From positions 42,162-106,161 of the forward strand of contig JBBQSD010000004.1 in the NCBI GenBank assembly GCA_038214135.1: a stretch of 64,000 bases of DNA, in the 5' to 3' direction. A model generated the notes under the pieces. That model had not been told where the DNA came from. It was given only the letters and a program-made list of their open reading frames with translations, and made no database searches. Origin of the DNA: JANLSE01 sp038214135. Its GTDB lineage: Bacteria; Chloroflexota; Chloroflexia; Chloroflexales; Roseiflexaceae. Below, piece after piece: positions 45,599 through 54,716 of this stretch (positions are counted from its first letter, which is position 1; each line of letters begins with the position of its first letter). The position numbers and the translations under genes are program-made.

Positions 45599-47533
45599 AT
45601 GGCAGTCGTCGAACGACCGCTAGGCGGCGTCACGGTCCCAAAGCCGCCAGAAACTAATGAGTATGCTGGCTGGGAGAGCTGGCTGACGACCGTTGACCAC
45701 AAGAAGATCGGGATCATGTATATTGTCGGGGCATTCGTATTCTTCCTAATTGGTGGAATCGAAGCGCTGTTGATGCGAACACAGCTTGGAACGCCCAATA
45801 ACACATTTCTGACACCCAATGTCTATAATCAGATGATGACCATGCACGGCACCACAATGGTCTTCTTGGCGATCATGCCATTCAATGTTGGCATCGCCAA
45901 CTTTGTTGTTCCATTGATGATTGGTGCTCGCGATATGGCCTTTCCACGCCTGAACGCACTGAGCATCTGGTTGTTCTTTTTTGGCGGGTTGATGTTGTAC
46001 TTCAGCTTTATGGCTGGTGGCGCACCAGCGGTTGGCTGGTTTGCCTATGCACCACTAACGATGAAACAGTATTCACCCACCTTTGGCGTGGATTACTGGA
46101 TCATTGGATTGCTGCTGACTGGTATTGCATCAATTTCTGGTTCGTTGAACTTTATCGTCACCATTCTGAATATGCGTGCGCCTGGGATGACGATGAACCG
46201 CATGCCGCTGTTTGTGTGGATGACACTGATCACATCATTTATTCTTGTCTTCGCCTTCCCATCGCTCACTGCTGGCCAGATCGCACTCCTGTTTGATCGG
46301 CACTTCGACACCCGGTTCTTCAATCCTGCCCAGGGTGGCGATGCGGTGCTATGGATGCATCTGTTCTGGTTTTTTGGGCACCCCGAGGTGTATATCCTCA
46401 TCCTGCCAACCATGGGGATTGTCTCGGAAGTTCTGCCGACCTTCTCGCGCAAGCCGATCTTTGGCTATGCATTTGTGGCCTACTCAGGCGTCGCAATCGG
46501 GTTCCTGGGCTTCTTAGTCTGGGCACATCACATGTTTGGCGTCGGCCTTGGACCATTGGCAAACGCATTCTTCTCTGGTGCCAGTATGTTGATTGCCATT
46601 CCAACCGGAGTGAAGATCTTCAACTGGATTGCAACCATGTACCTTGGTTCGATCAGTTTGAAGACGCCAATGTACTATGCGATTGGGTTTGTCTCAATGT
46701 TCATTATTGGTGGCATTTCGGGCATTACGCTGGCCTCACCACCGATTGACCTACAGCAGACCGATTCCTACTATGTGGTTGCACATTTTCATTATGTACT
46801 GTTTGGCGGGTCGATCTTTGGAATCTTTGCTGGAATGCACTACTGGTTCCCCAAAATCACTGGGCGAATGTATAACGAGACTCTTGGGAAGATTCAGTTC
46901 TGGCTGACATTCCTGAGCTTTAATATCACTTTTTTTCCGATGCACATCACCGGTACGAATGGCATGCCACGCCGCATCTACACCTATGAGGCGGGTATGG
47001 GATGGGATGTGTATAATCTCATCTCAACATTTGGCTCATTCCTGATGGCATTTGGGATCTTGGTGTTGGTCTGGAATGCGATTACAAGCATACGCAATGG
47101 CCCGCCCGCACCGAATGACCCATGGGATGGTTCTTCGCTTGAATGGTCCACTCCTTCGCCACCACCAGCCCATAACTTCGATACCATACCGATTGTGTAT
47201 AGCCGCCGCCCGTTGTGGGACACGAAGTATCCTGATCTGGATGCAGCCTTTGATATTGGGACGAAGGCAGTCAGCCGCCGTGAGAAGATCGAACAGGAAA
47301 AGGCAAGAATGGGTGAACTGCCGACGGAAAGCCATATTCACATGCCATCGCCAACCTATAGCCCATTGATCGCCGCATTTGGCATTCTGGTAGCCGGGTT
47401 CGGTGCGATCTATATTTCCGTACCATTCGCCTTTATTGCTGGCCTGATCGGGTTGGTTATTCTGGGTGTTGGAATCTTCGGCTGGGTGCGTGATTCGCGC
47501 AGGGACTCGCCGTATCTGGTTTCCCAGCATTAA
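45599..47533 (+). CDS. ctaD: caa3-type oxidase subunit I
   Basis: The 644-residue catalytic subunit has haem a ligands H83 (TMHGTTMVF) and H398, haem a3 ligand H396 (VAHFHYVL), and CuB ligands H261 (with Y265; WFFGHPEVYI), H310 and H311. GHPEVY marks the A class. It has extra C-terminal helices beyond the 12 core ones (about 575-635), as in many caa3 oxidases. AGGAGA precedes the ATG 13 bases after ctaC. Confidence 0.96.
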   Translation: MAVVERPLGGVTVPKPPETNEYAGWESWLTTVDHKKIGIMYIVGAFVFFLIGGIEALLMRTQLGTPNNTFLTPNVYNQMMTMHGTTMVFLAIMPFNVGIANFVVPLMIGARDMAFPRLNALSIWLFFFGGLMLYFSFMAGGAPAVGWFAYAPLTMKQYSPTFGVDYWIIGLLLTGIASISGSLNFIVTILNMRAPGMTMNRMPLFVWMTLITSFILVFAFPSLTAGQIALLFDRHFDTRFFNPAQGGDAVLWMHLFWFFGHPEVYILILPTMGIVSEVLPTFSRKPIFGYAFVAYSGVAIGFLGFLVWAHHMFGVGLGPLANAFFSGASMLIAIPTGVKIFNWIATMYLGSISLKTPMYYAIGFVSMFIIGGISGITLASPPIDLQQTDSYYVVAHFHYVLFGGSIFGIFAGMHYWFPKITGRMYNETLGKIQFWLTFLSFNITFFPMHITGTNGMPRRIYTYEAGMGWDVYNLISTFGSFLMAFGILVLVWNAITSIRNGPPAPNDPWDGSSLEWSTPSPPPAHNFDTIPIVYSRRPLWDTKYPDLDAAFDIGTKAVSRREKIEQEKARMGELPTESHIHMPSPTYSPLIAAFGILVAGFGAIYISVPFAFIAGLIGLVILGVGIFGWVRDSRRDSPYLVSQH

Positions 47534-47550
47534 ACGAGGAGTTATATACG

Positions 47551-48192
47551 ATGAGTACACCGCCCACGCACACCACCCAGGATACTCACGGCACACCAAG
47601 CAGCCATGCAGCACCGGCACCAATGCTTGGTTCATTGGGTGTCGATAGCCGTAAATTGGGGGTTTGGGCCTTCATTGGCTCAGAAACGCTGTTCTTTGCG
47701 GCGCTGATTACGATCTACCTGATCATGGCTCCGGTCAATATGGCGCGCAGCGATGCACAGGATCCCAAGGAATTTCTGGATATTGCCTTCACATCACTAT
47801 TGGCAGCAATTCTGTTGGCGAGTTCGCTAACAATGGTACTTGCCTTAGCGGCCAATAAGCGCGGTGATACGCGGCAGTTTCGAATCTGGCATTTGGCGAC
47901 GGTTATTCTTGGGTTCTGTTTCCTTGGCGGGCAGGTCTATGAATTCAATAAGCTGCTCCACGAGGGTGTCACACTCAGCAGTAGCTTGTTTGGAACAAGC
48001 TTCTTCGTGTTGACGGGGTTCCATGGAACGCACGTTGCCATTGGTGCGATCTGGTTGCTTTCAACCTTCTTTAAGGTGACGAAATACCCAGATTCGCCAG
48101 AGAATGCCATGGATATCGAATTGGCTGGCCTGTACTGGCACTTTGTCGATTTAGTCTGGGTTGCGATTTTCACGCTAATCTACCTGATCTGA
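47551..48192 (+). CDS. ctaE: caa3-type oxidase subunit III
   Basis: This 213-residue membrane protein has a hydrophilic start (STPPTHTTQDTHG) and five or so helices with KLGVWAFIGSETLFFAALI, LLHEGVTLSSSLFGTSFFVLTG split by variation, GFHGTHVAIGAIW and YWHFVDLVWVAIF, all typical subunit III motifs. The length fits a five-helix version. It stabilises subunit I. It follows ctaD by 17 bases. Confidence 0.93.
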   Translation: MSTPPTHTTQDTHGTPSSHAAPAPMLGSLGVDSRKLGVWAFIGSETLFFAALITIYLIMAPVNMARSDAQDPKEFLDIAFTSLLAAILLASSLTMVLALAANKRGDTRQFRIWHLATVILGFCFLGGQVYEFNKLLHEGVTLSSSLFGTSFFVLTGFHGTHVAIGAIWLLSTFFKVTKYPDSPENAMDIELAGLYWHFVDLVWVAIFTLIYLI

Positions 48193-48204
48193 GAGGGCAC
48201 CGCA

Positions 48205-48516
48205 ATGGAAATGACCCATGCCCACGAGGAAGGCGCACACTCACCCCGCTTTTACTGGATAGTCGGCGGAGTGTTGGCAGCCATTACGATTGTTGAAGTC
48301 CTGATCACCCTGATTCACCTCCCGCATCCATTGCTGGTGCCAATCCTATTGGTGCTATCGGTGATCAAAGGTGCTGGCGTGATTATGTTCTTCATGCACT
48401 TGCGTGGTGATCGTCCACCCTATCAAGTAATGTTTCTGATACCATTCACGCTTGCCGTGACCTTCATCCTCTTCTTTCTACTGTTGTTTAGCCAACACGT
48501 CGGGATCGCGGGCTAA
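48205..48516 (+). CDS. ctaF: caa3-type oxidase subunit IV
   Basis: The 103-residue protein has three membrane helices and the motif KGAGVIMFFMHLRGDRPPYQ typical of the prokaryotic COX4 family. It supports CuB site assembly in related oxidases. A His-rich start (THAHEEGAH) may bind metal. It lies 12 bases after ctaE. Confidence 0.9.
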   Translation: MEMTHAHEEGAHSPRFYWIVGGVLAAITIVEVLITLIHLPHPLLVPILLVLSVIKGAGVIMFFMHLRGDRPPYQVMFLIPFTLAVTFILFFLLLFSQHVGIAG

Positions 48517-48620
48517 CACTCAACCACAGGCGTAGGAATACAAGACGCGGGGATGGTGGCGATTTGCTTCGCTGCAACTCCGCGTTATGTAATCTCTGCG
48601 TTGTTCAATTGGAGGTTCAT

Positions 48621-49409
48621 ATGTATGCCTGGAACTGGGAGCCAGGGCTGGTATTAGGGCTGATCGCACAGATCAGTATCTATCTGGCCTGTGTCGGGCC
48701 GCTGCGCCGCTTCTTCCCCAATTCGGCAGCAGTTTCCAAAAACCAGATTCAGCTGTTTGCTATGGGTTGGCTATGCCTGTTTGCAGCGCTTGTTTCGCCG
48801 ATCGATATCCTGAGCGATTCCTTGCTCTCGATGCATATGATCCAGCACCTGCTCATAACCCTGATTGCACCACCATTGTTATTGCTTGGAACACCACGCT
48901 GGTTGTTTCGGCCGTTGTTACGCATTCCGGGAGCAACGCTGATTGGCAGATTGATGACCAGTGTCGTTCCGGCCTTTATTATCTATAACATGACCTTCTC
49001 GCTCTGGCATGTGCCACGCTACTATGAACTCACGCTGAACAACCAGATATTCCATATTCTTGAGCATGTGATGTTTATTGGCACTGCGACACTGGCATGG
49101 TGGCCGATCTGTAGCCCACTTGATGAAGTGCCATCGGCACCGGTTGGTCTGCAGATTTTCTATCTGTTCTTCCAATCCTTTCCGCCAACCATTCTTGGCG
49201 CGATACTCACATTTGCAGAGCTGCCGCTCTACCCACACTATACCCGTGTCGCACGATTATGGGGTATGACACCACTTGTCGATCAGCAGTTGGCCGGGCT
49301 GATTATGTGGATTCCAGGCAGTCTAATCTTCTTTGGCGTCCTGTCGGCTGTCTTCATTCGTTGGATGAACCGTGATGATATCGATCCACGATTGGCGAAG
49401 CGAGCGTAA
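48621..49409 (+). CDS. ctaG: CtaG-type cytochrome oxidase assembly factor (caa3_CtaG)
   Basis: The 262-residue membrane protein starts MYAWNWEPGLVLGLI and has SMHMIQHLLITLIAPPLLLLG, split here by none of its key His residues, and MLWHV-type SLWHVPRYYE. This is the caa3_CtaG family of seven-helix copper assembly factors. GGAGG lies 6 bases before the ATG at 48621, so I prefer it over the upstream codon at 48564. It ends the caa3 operon. Confidence 0.88.
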   Translation: MYAWNWEPGLVLGLIAQISIYLACVGPLRRFFPNSAAVSKNQIQLFAMGWLCLFAALVSPIDILSDSLLSMHMIQHLLITLIAPPLLLLGTPRWLFRPLLRIPGATLIGRLMTSVVPAFIIYNMTFSLWHVPRYYELTLNNQIFHILEHVMFIGTATLAWWPICSPLDEVPSAPVGLQIFYLFFQSFPPTILGAILTFAELPLYPHYTRVARLWGMTPLVDQQLAGLIMWIPGSLIFFGVLSAVFIRWMNRDDIDPRLAKRA

Positions 49410-49439
49410 CGGTATACGAAGGCATTCTGACCGTTGTAA

Positions 49440-49457
49440 GGGCGGTTCGCGAACCGC
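49440..49457. repeat. GGGCGGTTCGCG palindrome
   Basis: GGGCGGTTCGCGAACCGC is a copy of the family at 10265, with the last bases changed. It lies 30 bases after ctaG. Confidence 0.6.
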
Positions 49458-49508
49458 GCCTACGCAACCTCATTGATCAAACTAATCTATAATCAGATAG
49501 AGAGAAGC

Positions 49509-50342
49509 ATGTTGGAACAACGCTTTATACGAATCTATCCGCCTGATCAGGGGCCTAGTGCTGCGCCACTGTGGGCAGTTTTCCGCAATGGCGATCTTGT
49601 TGTATCAGCAGAGCGTATGGCCCTGCTCGATTCAATCGATGGTATTGTGGACGATACGACGGAATCGCTGTTGATTGGCACCATCGGTGAGCGGCCAGTG
49701 CGGGTGATCGAGATCGCTGCTGATGCGGTGCTGCCAACTGAGTTGATCAGCGTTCATCTACGCACGCTGCTCTCGGATGCACATCCAGCATTGAGTTCGA
49801 TTGCAGATTATGCTAACCAACTATTGCGTTGGATGCGAACCAGCAACTTTTGTGGTTCGTGTGGCCAACCAATAGCCTTAGTCGATGGTTGGGGCAAGCG
49901 TTGTGCTGGGTGTGGGCATATTGGCTACCCACCAGTCAGCCCGGCGATTATTGTGCTCATCCACGATGGGCCGCGGGCGTTATTGACGACCAAATCAGGC
50001 TGGGGCAAGCGCTACAGCCTGGTTGCGGGCTTTGTTGAGCCAGGCGAAACATTCGAGGAGTGTGTGGTTCGTGAGGTGCGCGAGGAGGTTGGGGTTGAGG
50101 TCGGCGGCATTGAGTACCTCAAAAGCCAATCGTGGCCCTTCCCACATCAGGTGATGGTTGGGTTTTTGGCCGAATATGCCAGTGGTGAGATCGCAATTGA
50201 TACAACCGAACTCTCCGATGCACGCTGGTTTGATATAAGCGATCTGCCAGAACTACCGCAGCCCTATACAATTTCTCGACAGATCATTGAACTGTGGCGA
50301 TCACGAGTGGGCGGCCCTGAACAACTACGCCCCGCGGGCTGA
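49509..50342 (+). CDS. nudC: NAD(H) pyrophosphatase/decapping Nudix hydrolase
   Basis: The 277-residue protein has a zinc ribbon (CGSCGQPI and CAGCGHIGYP), the Nudix box GFVEPGETFEECVVREVREE and the NudC signature SQSWPFPHQVMVGF. It splits NADH or NAD to NMNH/NMN and AMP and may remove NAD caps from RNA. Start is the ATG at 49509 preceded by AGAGAGAAGC. The SQPWPFPxS signature reads SQSWPFPHQ, a small change. The promoter is not clear. Confidence 0.93.
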   Translation: MLEQRFIRIYPPDQGPSAAPLWAVFRNGDLVVSAERMALLDSIDGIVDDTTESLLIGTIGERPVRVIEIAADAVLPTELISVHLRTLLSDAHPALSSIADYANQLLRWMRTSNFCGSCGQPIALVDGWGKRCAGCGHIGYPPVSPAIIVLIHDGPRALLTTKSGWGKRYSLVAGFVEPGETFEECVVREVREEVGVEVGGIEYLKSQSWPFPHQVMVGFLAEYASGEIAIDTTELSDARWFDISDLPELPQPYTISRQIIELWRSRVGGPEQLRPAG

Positions 50343-50602
50343 AACCACGCGGCTATGGGTGGATCGTCCCCTCCCCCCTAACCCCTCTCCCGGCGTGGGA
50401 GAGGGGAATTGCCCTCTACGGATCCCTCTGCACCTCTCCCACGCCGGGGAGAGGGAATTGCCCGTCACAAATCCTTTAAGCCTCCGCCCGCCTATAAGTG
50501 ATGGCGGAGGAAACGGCGTTCCTGACTCCTGACTCTACCGCAACAAAAACCAGCGTGCATGCGTCCTGATTATAGAATAGAATTCGGATGTGAGGAGATC
50601 GG
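50343..50602. repeat. Repeat-filled spacer
   Basis: The gap holds GGGCTGAAACCACGCGGC (50338), CCTCTCCCGGCGTGGGAGAGG (50384, broken here by one base), CCTCTCCCACGCCGGGGAGAGG-like arms (50433) and CTGACTCCTGACTC (50521). A possible -10 (TATAGA) is near 50572 before the DUF4126 gene. Confidence 0.5.
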
Positions 50603-51175
50603 ATGATGGGCGCACTACTCAGCTTGTTCTCGGCCTTGGGTCTTTCGACCGCAGCTGGCCTGAATGCCTACATTCCCCTGTTAGTCGTTGGGCTTTTGGG
50701 TCGCTATACAAATCTGATTCAGCTCAGCGCACCCTATGATATCCTCACCAATCCGTGGGTGCTATTGGGGATTGCCCTGATTGCACTATTGGATCTGATT
50801 GGCGATAAAATACCAGGTGTTGATCACATCCTGCATATGCTTGGCGTCGTGATTCACCCAGTCGCCGGGGTTATCCTGGGTTTGGCAGCGGCCAGTGGCG
50901 GCCAGATTGATCCAACGCTTGCCGCCGTGTGTGGGTTGATCGCCGCTGGCCTGACCCACGGAACGCGGATGGCGGCCCGCCCTGTTGCAACCGCAACGAC
51001 CCTTGGAACGGCCAATCCCGTGGTAAGCACCGTGGAAGACATTGTCTCGCTGGTGATGTCGCTATTGGCGATCTTCGTGCCAGCACTCGCGTTCCTGTTG
51101 TTGCTTGTGCTGGCCTATGCCATGTTCCGAGTCATTCGGGGAATTATGCGGCGGCGCGAGGCAGCGGTGAGTTAG
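50603..51175 (+). CDS. DUF4126-family membrane protein
   Basis: This 190-residue protein has about five membrane helices and the DUF4126 phrases GLSTAAGLNAYIPLLVVGL, PVAGVILGLAAASGG and GLTHGTRMAARPVATATT. Its role is unknown. GAGGAG lies 6 bases before the ATG. Its stop overlaps the end of the convergent hydrolase gene by four bases. Confidence 0.82.
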   Translation: MMGALLSLFSALGLSTAAGLNAYIPLLVVGLLGRYTNLIQLSAPYDILTNPWVLLGIALIALLDLIGDKIPGVDHILHMLGVVIHPVAGVILGLAAASGGQIDPTLAAVCGLIAAGLTHGTRMAARPVATATTLGTANPVVSTVEDIVSLVMSLLAIFVPALAFLLLLVLAYAMFRVIRGIMRRREAAVS

Positions 51176-52002
51176 CGGCGTTGGGCTGGGGCAAGAAAGC
51201 GCCGAATAATTGCAGCAAGATCGGCTGGCCGTTCGGCTGCGAGTGCATGGCCAGCACCAGCAATCGAGATCAACTGAGAACCTGGGATTGTCTGGCGCAA
51301 CCGCTCCGCAGCCAGCAGGCCATAGAGTACATCAAGTTCGCCCCAAACGAGTAGGGCAGGCACACGTACCCCACCAAGTTGGCGCAGCGCGAGGTTCCAT
51401 TCATCCAAACGAGCCAGCGCTCGCACCAATACACCCCGCGATACTGGATCGCGCAGCAGCTCCACGACTGTCGCAATCTGATCGGGCAGTGGTGTATCCG
51501 AAACGAATGAGTCACGCAGGAACCAGCGGGCCTGTGAGGCAGAGAAGAATCGGGCTCCTAGATCGAGGACACCAGGGATGCTGCGGAATGCTCGAATCAA
51601 GCGCCCCTGCATTGTCGATGGCCAGATCTGCGGGCCTGGCGCACCAATAGCAATCACGGCCCGTATACGTTCAGGGTAGCGGGCAGCGAGCGTCAGCGCG
51701 AGTGTTCCACCCAAACCAGAACCAGCGACAAAGGCAGGCACTGCTTGAGTGGCAGTTAATAACCCTGCGGCAATACGGTTGAGCGTATCCGGGCTGCCAT
51801 CCCACACGGCTGCACGTGAGCGACCAAATCCCGGCAGATCGGGAATAATCAGCCGGAAATGGCCGGCCAGAAATGGTGCTGCTGCTGCCCAGGCACGATG
51901 ATCGAAGCCAAGCCCGTGCAGCAACAGCAGTGGCGGTCCTGCCCCTTCGGTTGCATAGCCAATCACCTGGCCATCGACCAGCGCCTGTGTATAGGTTAGC
52001 AT
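51172..52002 (-). CDS. Alpha/beta hydrolase-fold protein lacking the usual nucleophile
   Basis: The 276-residue protein starts MLTYTQALVDGQVIGYATEG and has the oxyanion segment LLLHGLGFDHRAW, a cap domain and the late GAGHALAAERP with the catalytic His. The nucleophile elbow, usually GxSxGG, reads VAGSGLGGTLAL, so the Ser position holds Gly and a Ser stands one place earlier. It may be inactive, or the neighbouring Ser may serve. Closest relatives are small-molecule hydrolases of the MhpC type. A longer start at 52029 is possible. Confidence 0.8.
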   Translation of the reverse strand: MLTYTQALVDGQVIGYATEGAGPPLLLLHGLGFDHRAWAAAAPFLAGHFRLIIPDLPGFGRSRAAVWDGSPDTLNRIAAGLLTATQAVPAFVAGSGLGGTLALTLAARYPERIRAVIAIGAPGPQIWPSTMQGRLIRAFRSIPGVLDLGARFFSASQARWFLRDSFVSDTPLPDQIATVVELLRDPVSRGVLVRALARLDEWNLALRQLGGVRVPALLVWGELDVLYGLLAAERLRQTIPGSQLISIAGAGHALAAERPADLAAIIRRFLAPAQRR

Positions 52003-52063
52003 GTGATTGCCTGCCCCGGAACACGCCAATATGCCCCATGAGTATCACACCACGGGTTATTGA

Positions 52064-53350
52064 TCATTCGGCAGGCCCTGCGACAGCAATAACATAATGC
52101 TCGGTCGAGAGATACCGACGAGCAACATCAACAATCTGTTCTGCGCTAATAGAACGAATAATTGATGGGTAACGGCTGATATAATCGAGGCCCAGCCCAT
52201 AGCGCTCGATCCCCAGCAGCGTTCCGGCGATACCATCATTGGTTTCGAGGCCAAGCACAGTACTACCCGTCATGAAATCACGTGCATCGCTCAGTTCTTC
52301 ATCTGTCGGGCCATCTGCGGCAAACCGGCCTACTTCGTGAACAATTGCAGCAACCGCCCGCTCGACATTGGCGGGATTCACGCCAGCCAGTGCAGCCCAC
52401 GGCCCAGCACCAACATCGGCATCGAGGCTACTGCCACAATAATAAGCCAGGCCCTGTTGCTCACGAATATTCTCGCCAAGCCGCCCACCCATGCCGATGC
52501 GGCCCAGGATCATATTGGCAATACTGGCCGCATAATAATCCGGCGACATGCGCGTCAGGCCCTGAACGGCCCAGATCACATCGCTCTGGCTTTTACCCGG
52601 CATGGCAATATCGCGGCGCTGAATGCCATCGATTTGATTGGCATTGGGGAATACAAATTTTGCTGCCGGATTGGAAGCTGCCCACGTGCCAAAGAATTGT
52701 TCAAGCAGCGCAATCACCGCCGTTGGTTCGACATCACCGACAATTGATATTGCTGCAGTGGATGGATGATAGCCCTTGTGGAACTGAACCAGATCGTCGC
52801 GGGTCAGCGCCTCGACACTTGCCTGTGTGCCACTGCTCAGGCGGCTGTATGGATGTTCGGCTGGGAACAGGAGCATGCGGGCCGCCCGTGATGCCTGGGT
52901 ACGCGGTTCCTGCTCACTCTCGCGCAACCCCATCAGGATCTGGCTGCGTAGCCGCTCAAGCTCAACCTCGGGGAAAGTCGGGCGAATCAGCATATCGGCT
53001 AGCAGTTCAAGAATGAGTGGCAGATCCTCGGCCAGGGCTCGGCCAGCAAAGCCGCTGGCGTTCATGCCACCACCAGCATTGACACTCGCCCCAACTGATT
53101 CTGTCGCCGTGACAATCTCCTGGAAGTTACGATTGCCAGCACCGCGAATAAGCGCTGCAGCGGTGAAGACGGCCAGGCCATTCTGCTCAGGGGATTCGTG
53201 AACCGCCCCGACCTGCAATTCTCCGCGAACACTGATGGTTGGGCTGCTCGGGTTGCGCTGAATGAGTGTGACCATACCATTCGGCAGAACATGGCGTGTG
53301 GCGGTCGTGATTGTCTGCGCCGCGTGAATTTGATTTGTAGATGTGCTCAA
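52064..53350 (-). CDS. M16 peptidase family, non-catalytic subunit-like
   Basis: The 428-residue protein has the M16 fold but lacks HxxEH; the matching place reads LAVFTAAALIRGAG. It keeps the late Arg/Tyr segment (IREQQGLAYYCGSSL) typical of the partner subunit that completes the active site. It starts with TTG at 53350, with GAAGGA upstream, only 2 bases after the HxxEH gene. The two should form a dimer like mitochondrial processing peptidase or bacterial PqqF-like pairs. Confidence 0.9.
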   Translation of the reverse strand: MSTSTNQIHAAQTITTATRHVLPNGMVTLIQRNPSSPTISVRGELQVGAVHESPEQNGLAVFTAAALIRGAGNRNFQEIVTATESVGASVNAGGGMNASGFAGRALAEDLPLILELLADMLIRPTFPEVELERLRSQILMGLRESEQEPRTQASRAARMLLFPAEHPYSRLSSGTQASVEALTRDDLVQFHKGYHPSTAAISIVGDVEPTAVIALLEQFFGTWAASNPAAKFVFPNANQIDGIQRRDIAMPGKSQSDVIWAVQGLTRMSPDYYAASIANMILGRIGMGGRLGENIREQQGLAYYCGSSLDADVGAGPWAALAGVNPANVERAVAAIVHEVGRFAADGPTDEELSDARDFMTGSTVLGLETNDGIAGTLLGIERYGLGLDYISRYPSIIRSISAEQIVDVARRYLSTEHYVIAVAGPAE

Positions 53351-53352
53351 CG

Positions 53353-54630
53353 TTATGATCCTTCGGTAGGAATGAAATGCCCAACCGTTCGATTGCGATC
53401 CGTCAGATATATTTGTGCAACCCGCTGCACATCGGCGGCTGTCACCGCGCTGAGTTCATTGAGCAGGCTGCCCATACGTGTATAGCTATCGAGGACTTCC
53501 CACATGCCAAGCGAGAGCGCCTGGCTGGTCACGCTCTCATTTGAATAGGCCACCTGCGCCCGTACTTGTTTGAGTACCTTATGCATCTCCTCGGCGCTGA
53601 CACCATCCTGTTGAATTTTCTCGACCTCGGCCAGCAGGGCATGTTCGACTTCAGCTGTTGTTCGACCTTCTTGAACCGTTGCATTTAGTTCGAACAATGA
53701 TGGATCATAGGAAGCGCCAAAGCCGCTGCCAGCCCCAGCTGCGAGTTGTGTTTCGACAAGCGCACGATAGATTCTGGCACTACGATTGGTCTGCGCGCCG
53801 CCGCCAAATCCAAGCGGCTTGGCACCCGAGAGAACCGCATCAAGCACAATCAGGGGAGCGAAATCGGGCTGGCGGCAACTGGCAGCGTGGAAGGCGATCT
53901 GAACATACTGGGCCGGGCCAGGCCGCCGGATGGTAACGCGGCGTTCGCCCTGCTGTTGCGGTTCGATGGTCGAGGCTATCGGAATCTGCGGGCCGACCGG
54001 CAGGTTTCCGAAATAGGTTTCGACCTGTTTGAGGATCTGATCGGCATCAAAATCGCCAACCAATGAGAGGATCGCATTATTTGGCATATAGTATGTCTGA
54101 TAGTGGCGAAAGAGATCATCACGGGTCATCGCCAGCAGATCGCCCTTCCAACCAATTACCTCATTGCGATATGGGTGGATCTGAAATGCAGCCGCCATCA
54201 CCGCTTCATTCAGCCACCAATCGGGATCATTCTCGTGGCCCTCACGCTCTGAAATAATGACCGTGCGCTCACTCTCGACTTCTGCGCTATCGAAGATCGT
54301 ATTAACCATCCGGTCGGATTCGATCTGCAGCCCGAGTTCAATCCGATCAGCCGGTAGCGTCTCATAATAGGCCGTATAGTCGTTTGAAGTAAACCCATTG
54401 AATGTACCGCCATTACGCGCAACCAACCGATCCAGCTCGCCTGTCGGAATCGTTGGCGTACCCTTAAAGAGCATATGCTCAACCCAATGAGAAATACCGG
54501 TGGTTCCAAGCCGTTCGTTGCGCGCACCAACCCGATACCACACCGCACAAGCGGCAACTGGCGCACTGTGCGTCGCACGAACTAGGATGAGCATCCCATT
54601 CGGCAGGCGATGGGCAATCACATCATTCAT
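53353..54630 (-). CDS. M16 zinc peptidase, catalytic subunit
   Basis: The 425-residue protein has the inverted zinc motif H-W-V-E-H (ISHWVEHMLFKGT, near residue 48-52) and the third ligand Glu in SERTVIISEREGHE. It cuts peptides or pre-sequences in the cell. It is first in a two-gene operon with the non-catalytic partner. The start is ATG at 54630, just after a TTG at 54633. Confidence 0.93.
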   Translation of the reverse strand: MNDVIAHRLPNGMLILVRATHSAPVAACAVWYRVGARNERLGTTGISHWVEHMLFKGTPTIPTGELDRLVARNGGTFNGFTSNDYTAYYETLPADRIELGLQIESDRMVNTIFDSAEVESERTVIISEREGHENDPDWWLNEAVMAAAFQIHPYRNEVIGWKGDLLAMTRDDLFRHYQTYYMPNNAILSLVGDFDADQILKQVETYFGNLPVGPQIPIASTIEPQQQGERRVTIRRPGPAQYVQIAFHAASCRQPDFAPLIVLDAVLSGAKPLGFGGGAQTNRSARIYRALVETQLAAGAGSGFGASYDPSLFELNATVQEGRTTAEVEHALLAEVEKIQQDGVSAEEMHKVLKQVRAQVAYSNESVTSQALSLGMWEVLDSYTRMGSLLNELSAVTAADVQRVAQIYLTDRNRTVGHFIPTEGS

Positions 54631-54659
54631 CAAACCATACTTTCTTTATTCACACGCCG

Positions 54660-54716
54660 CTCCACAGGCTAAAGCCTGCGGCTCACACCCTGCCCCACAG
54701 GCTAAAGCCTGCGGCT
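54660..54716. repeat. Two direct copies of a palindromic AGGCTAAAGCCT unit
   Basis: AGGCTAAAGCCTGCGGCT occurs twice in a row, separated by CACACCCTGCCCCAC. Each contains the palindrome AGGCTAAAGCCT or close to it. The second copy runs into the stop codon of the OYE-like gene. Confidence 0.6.
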
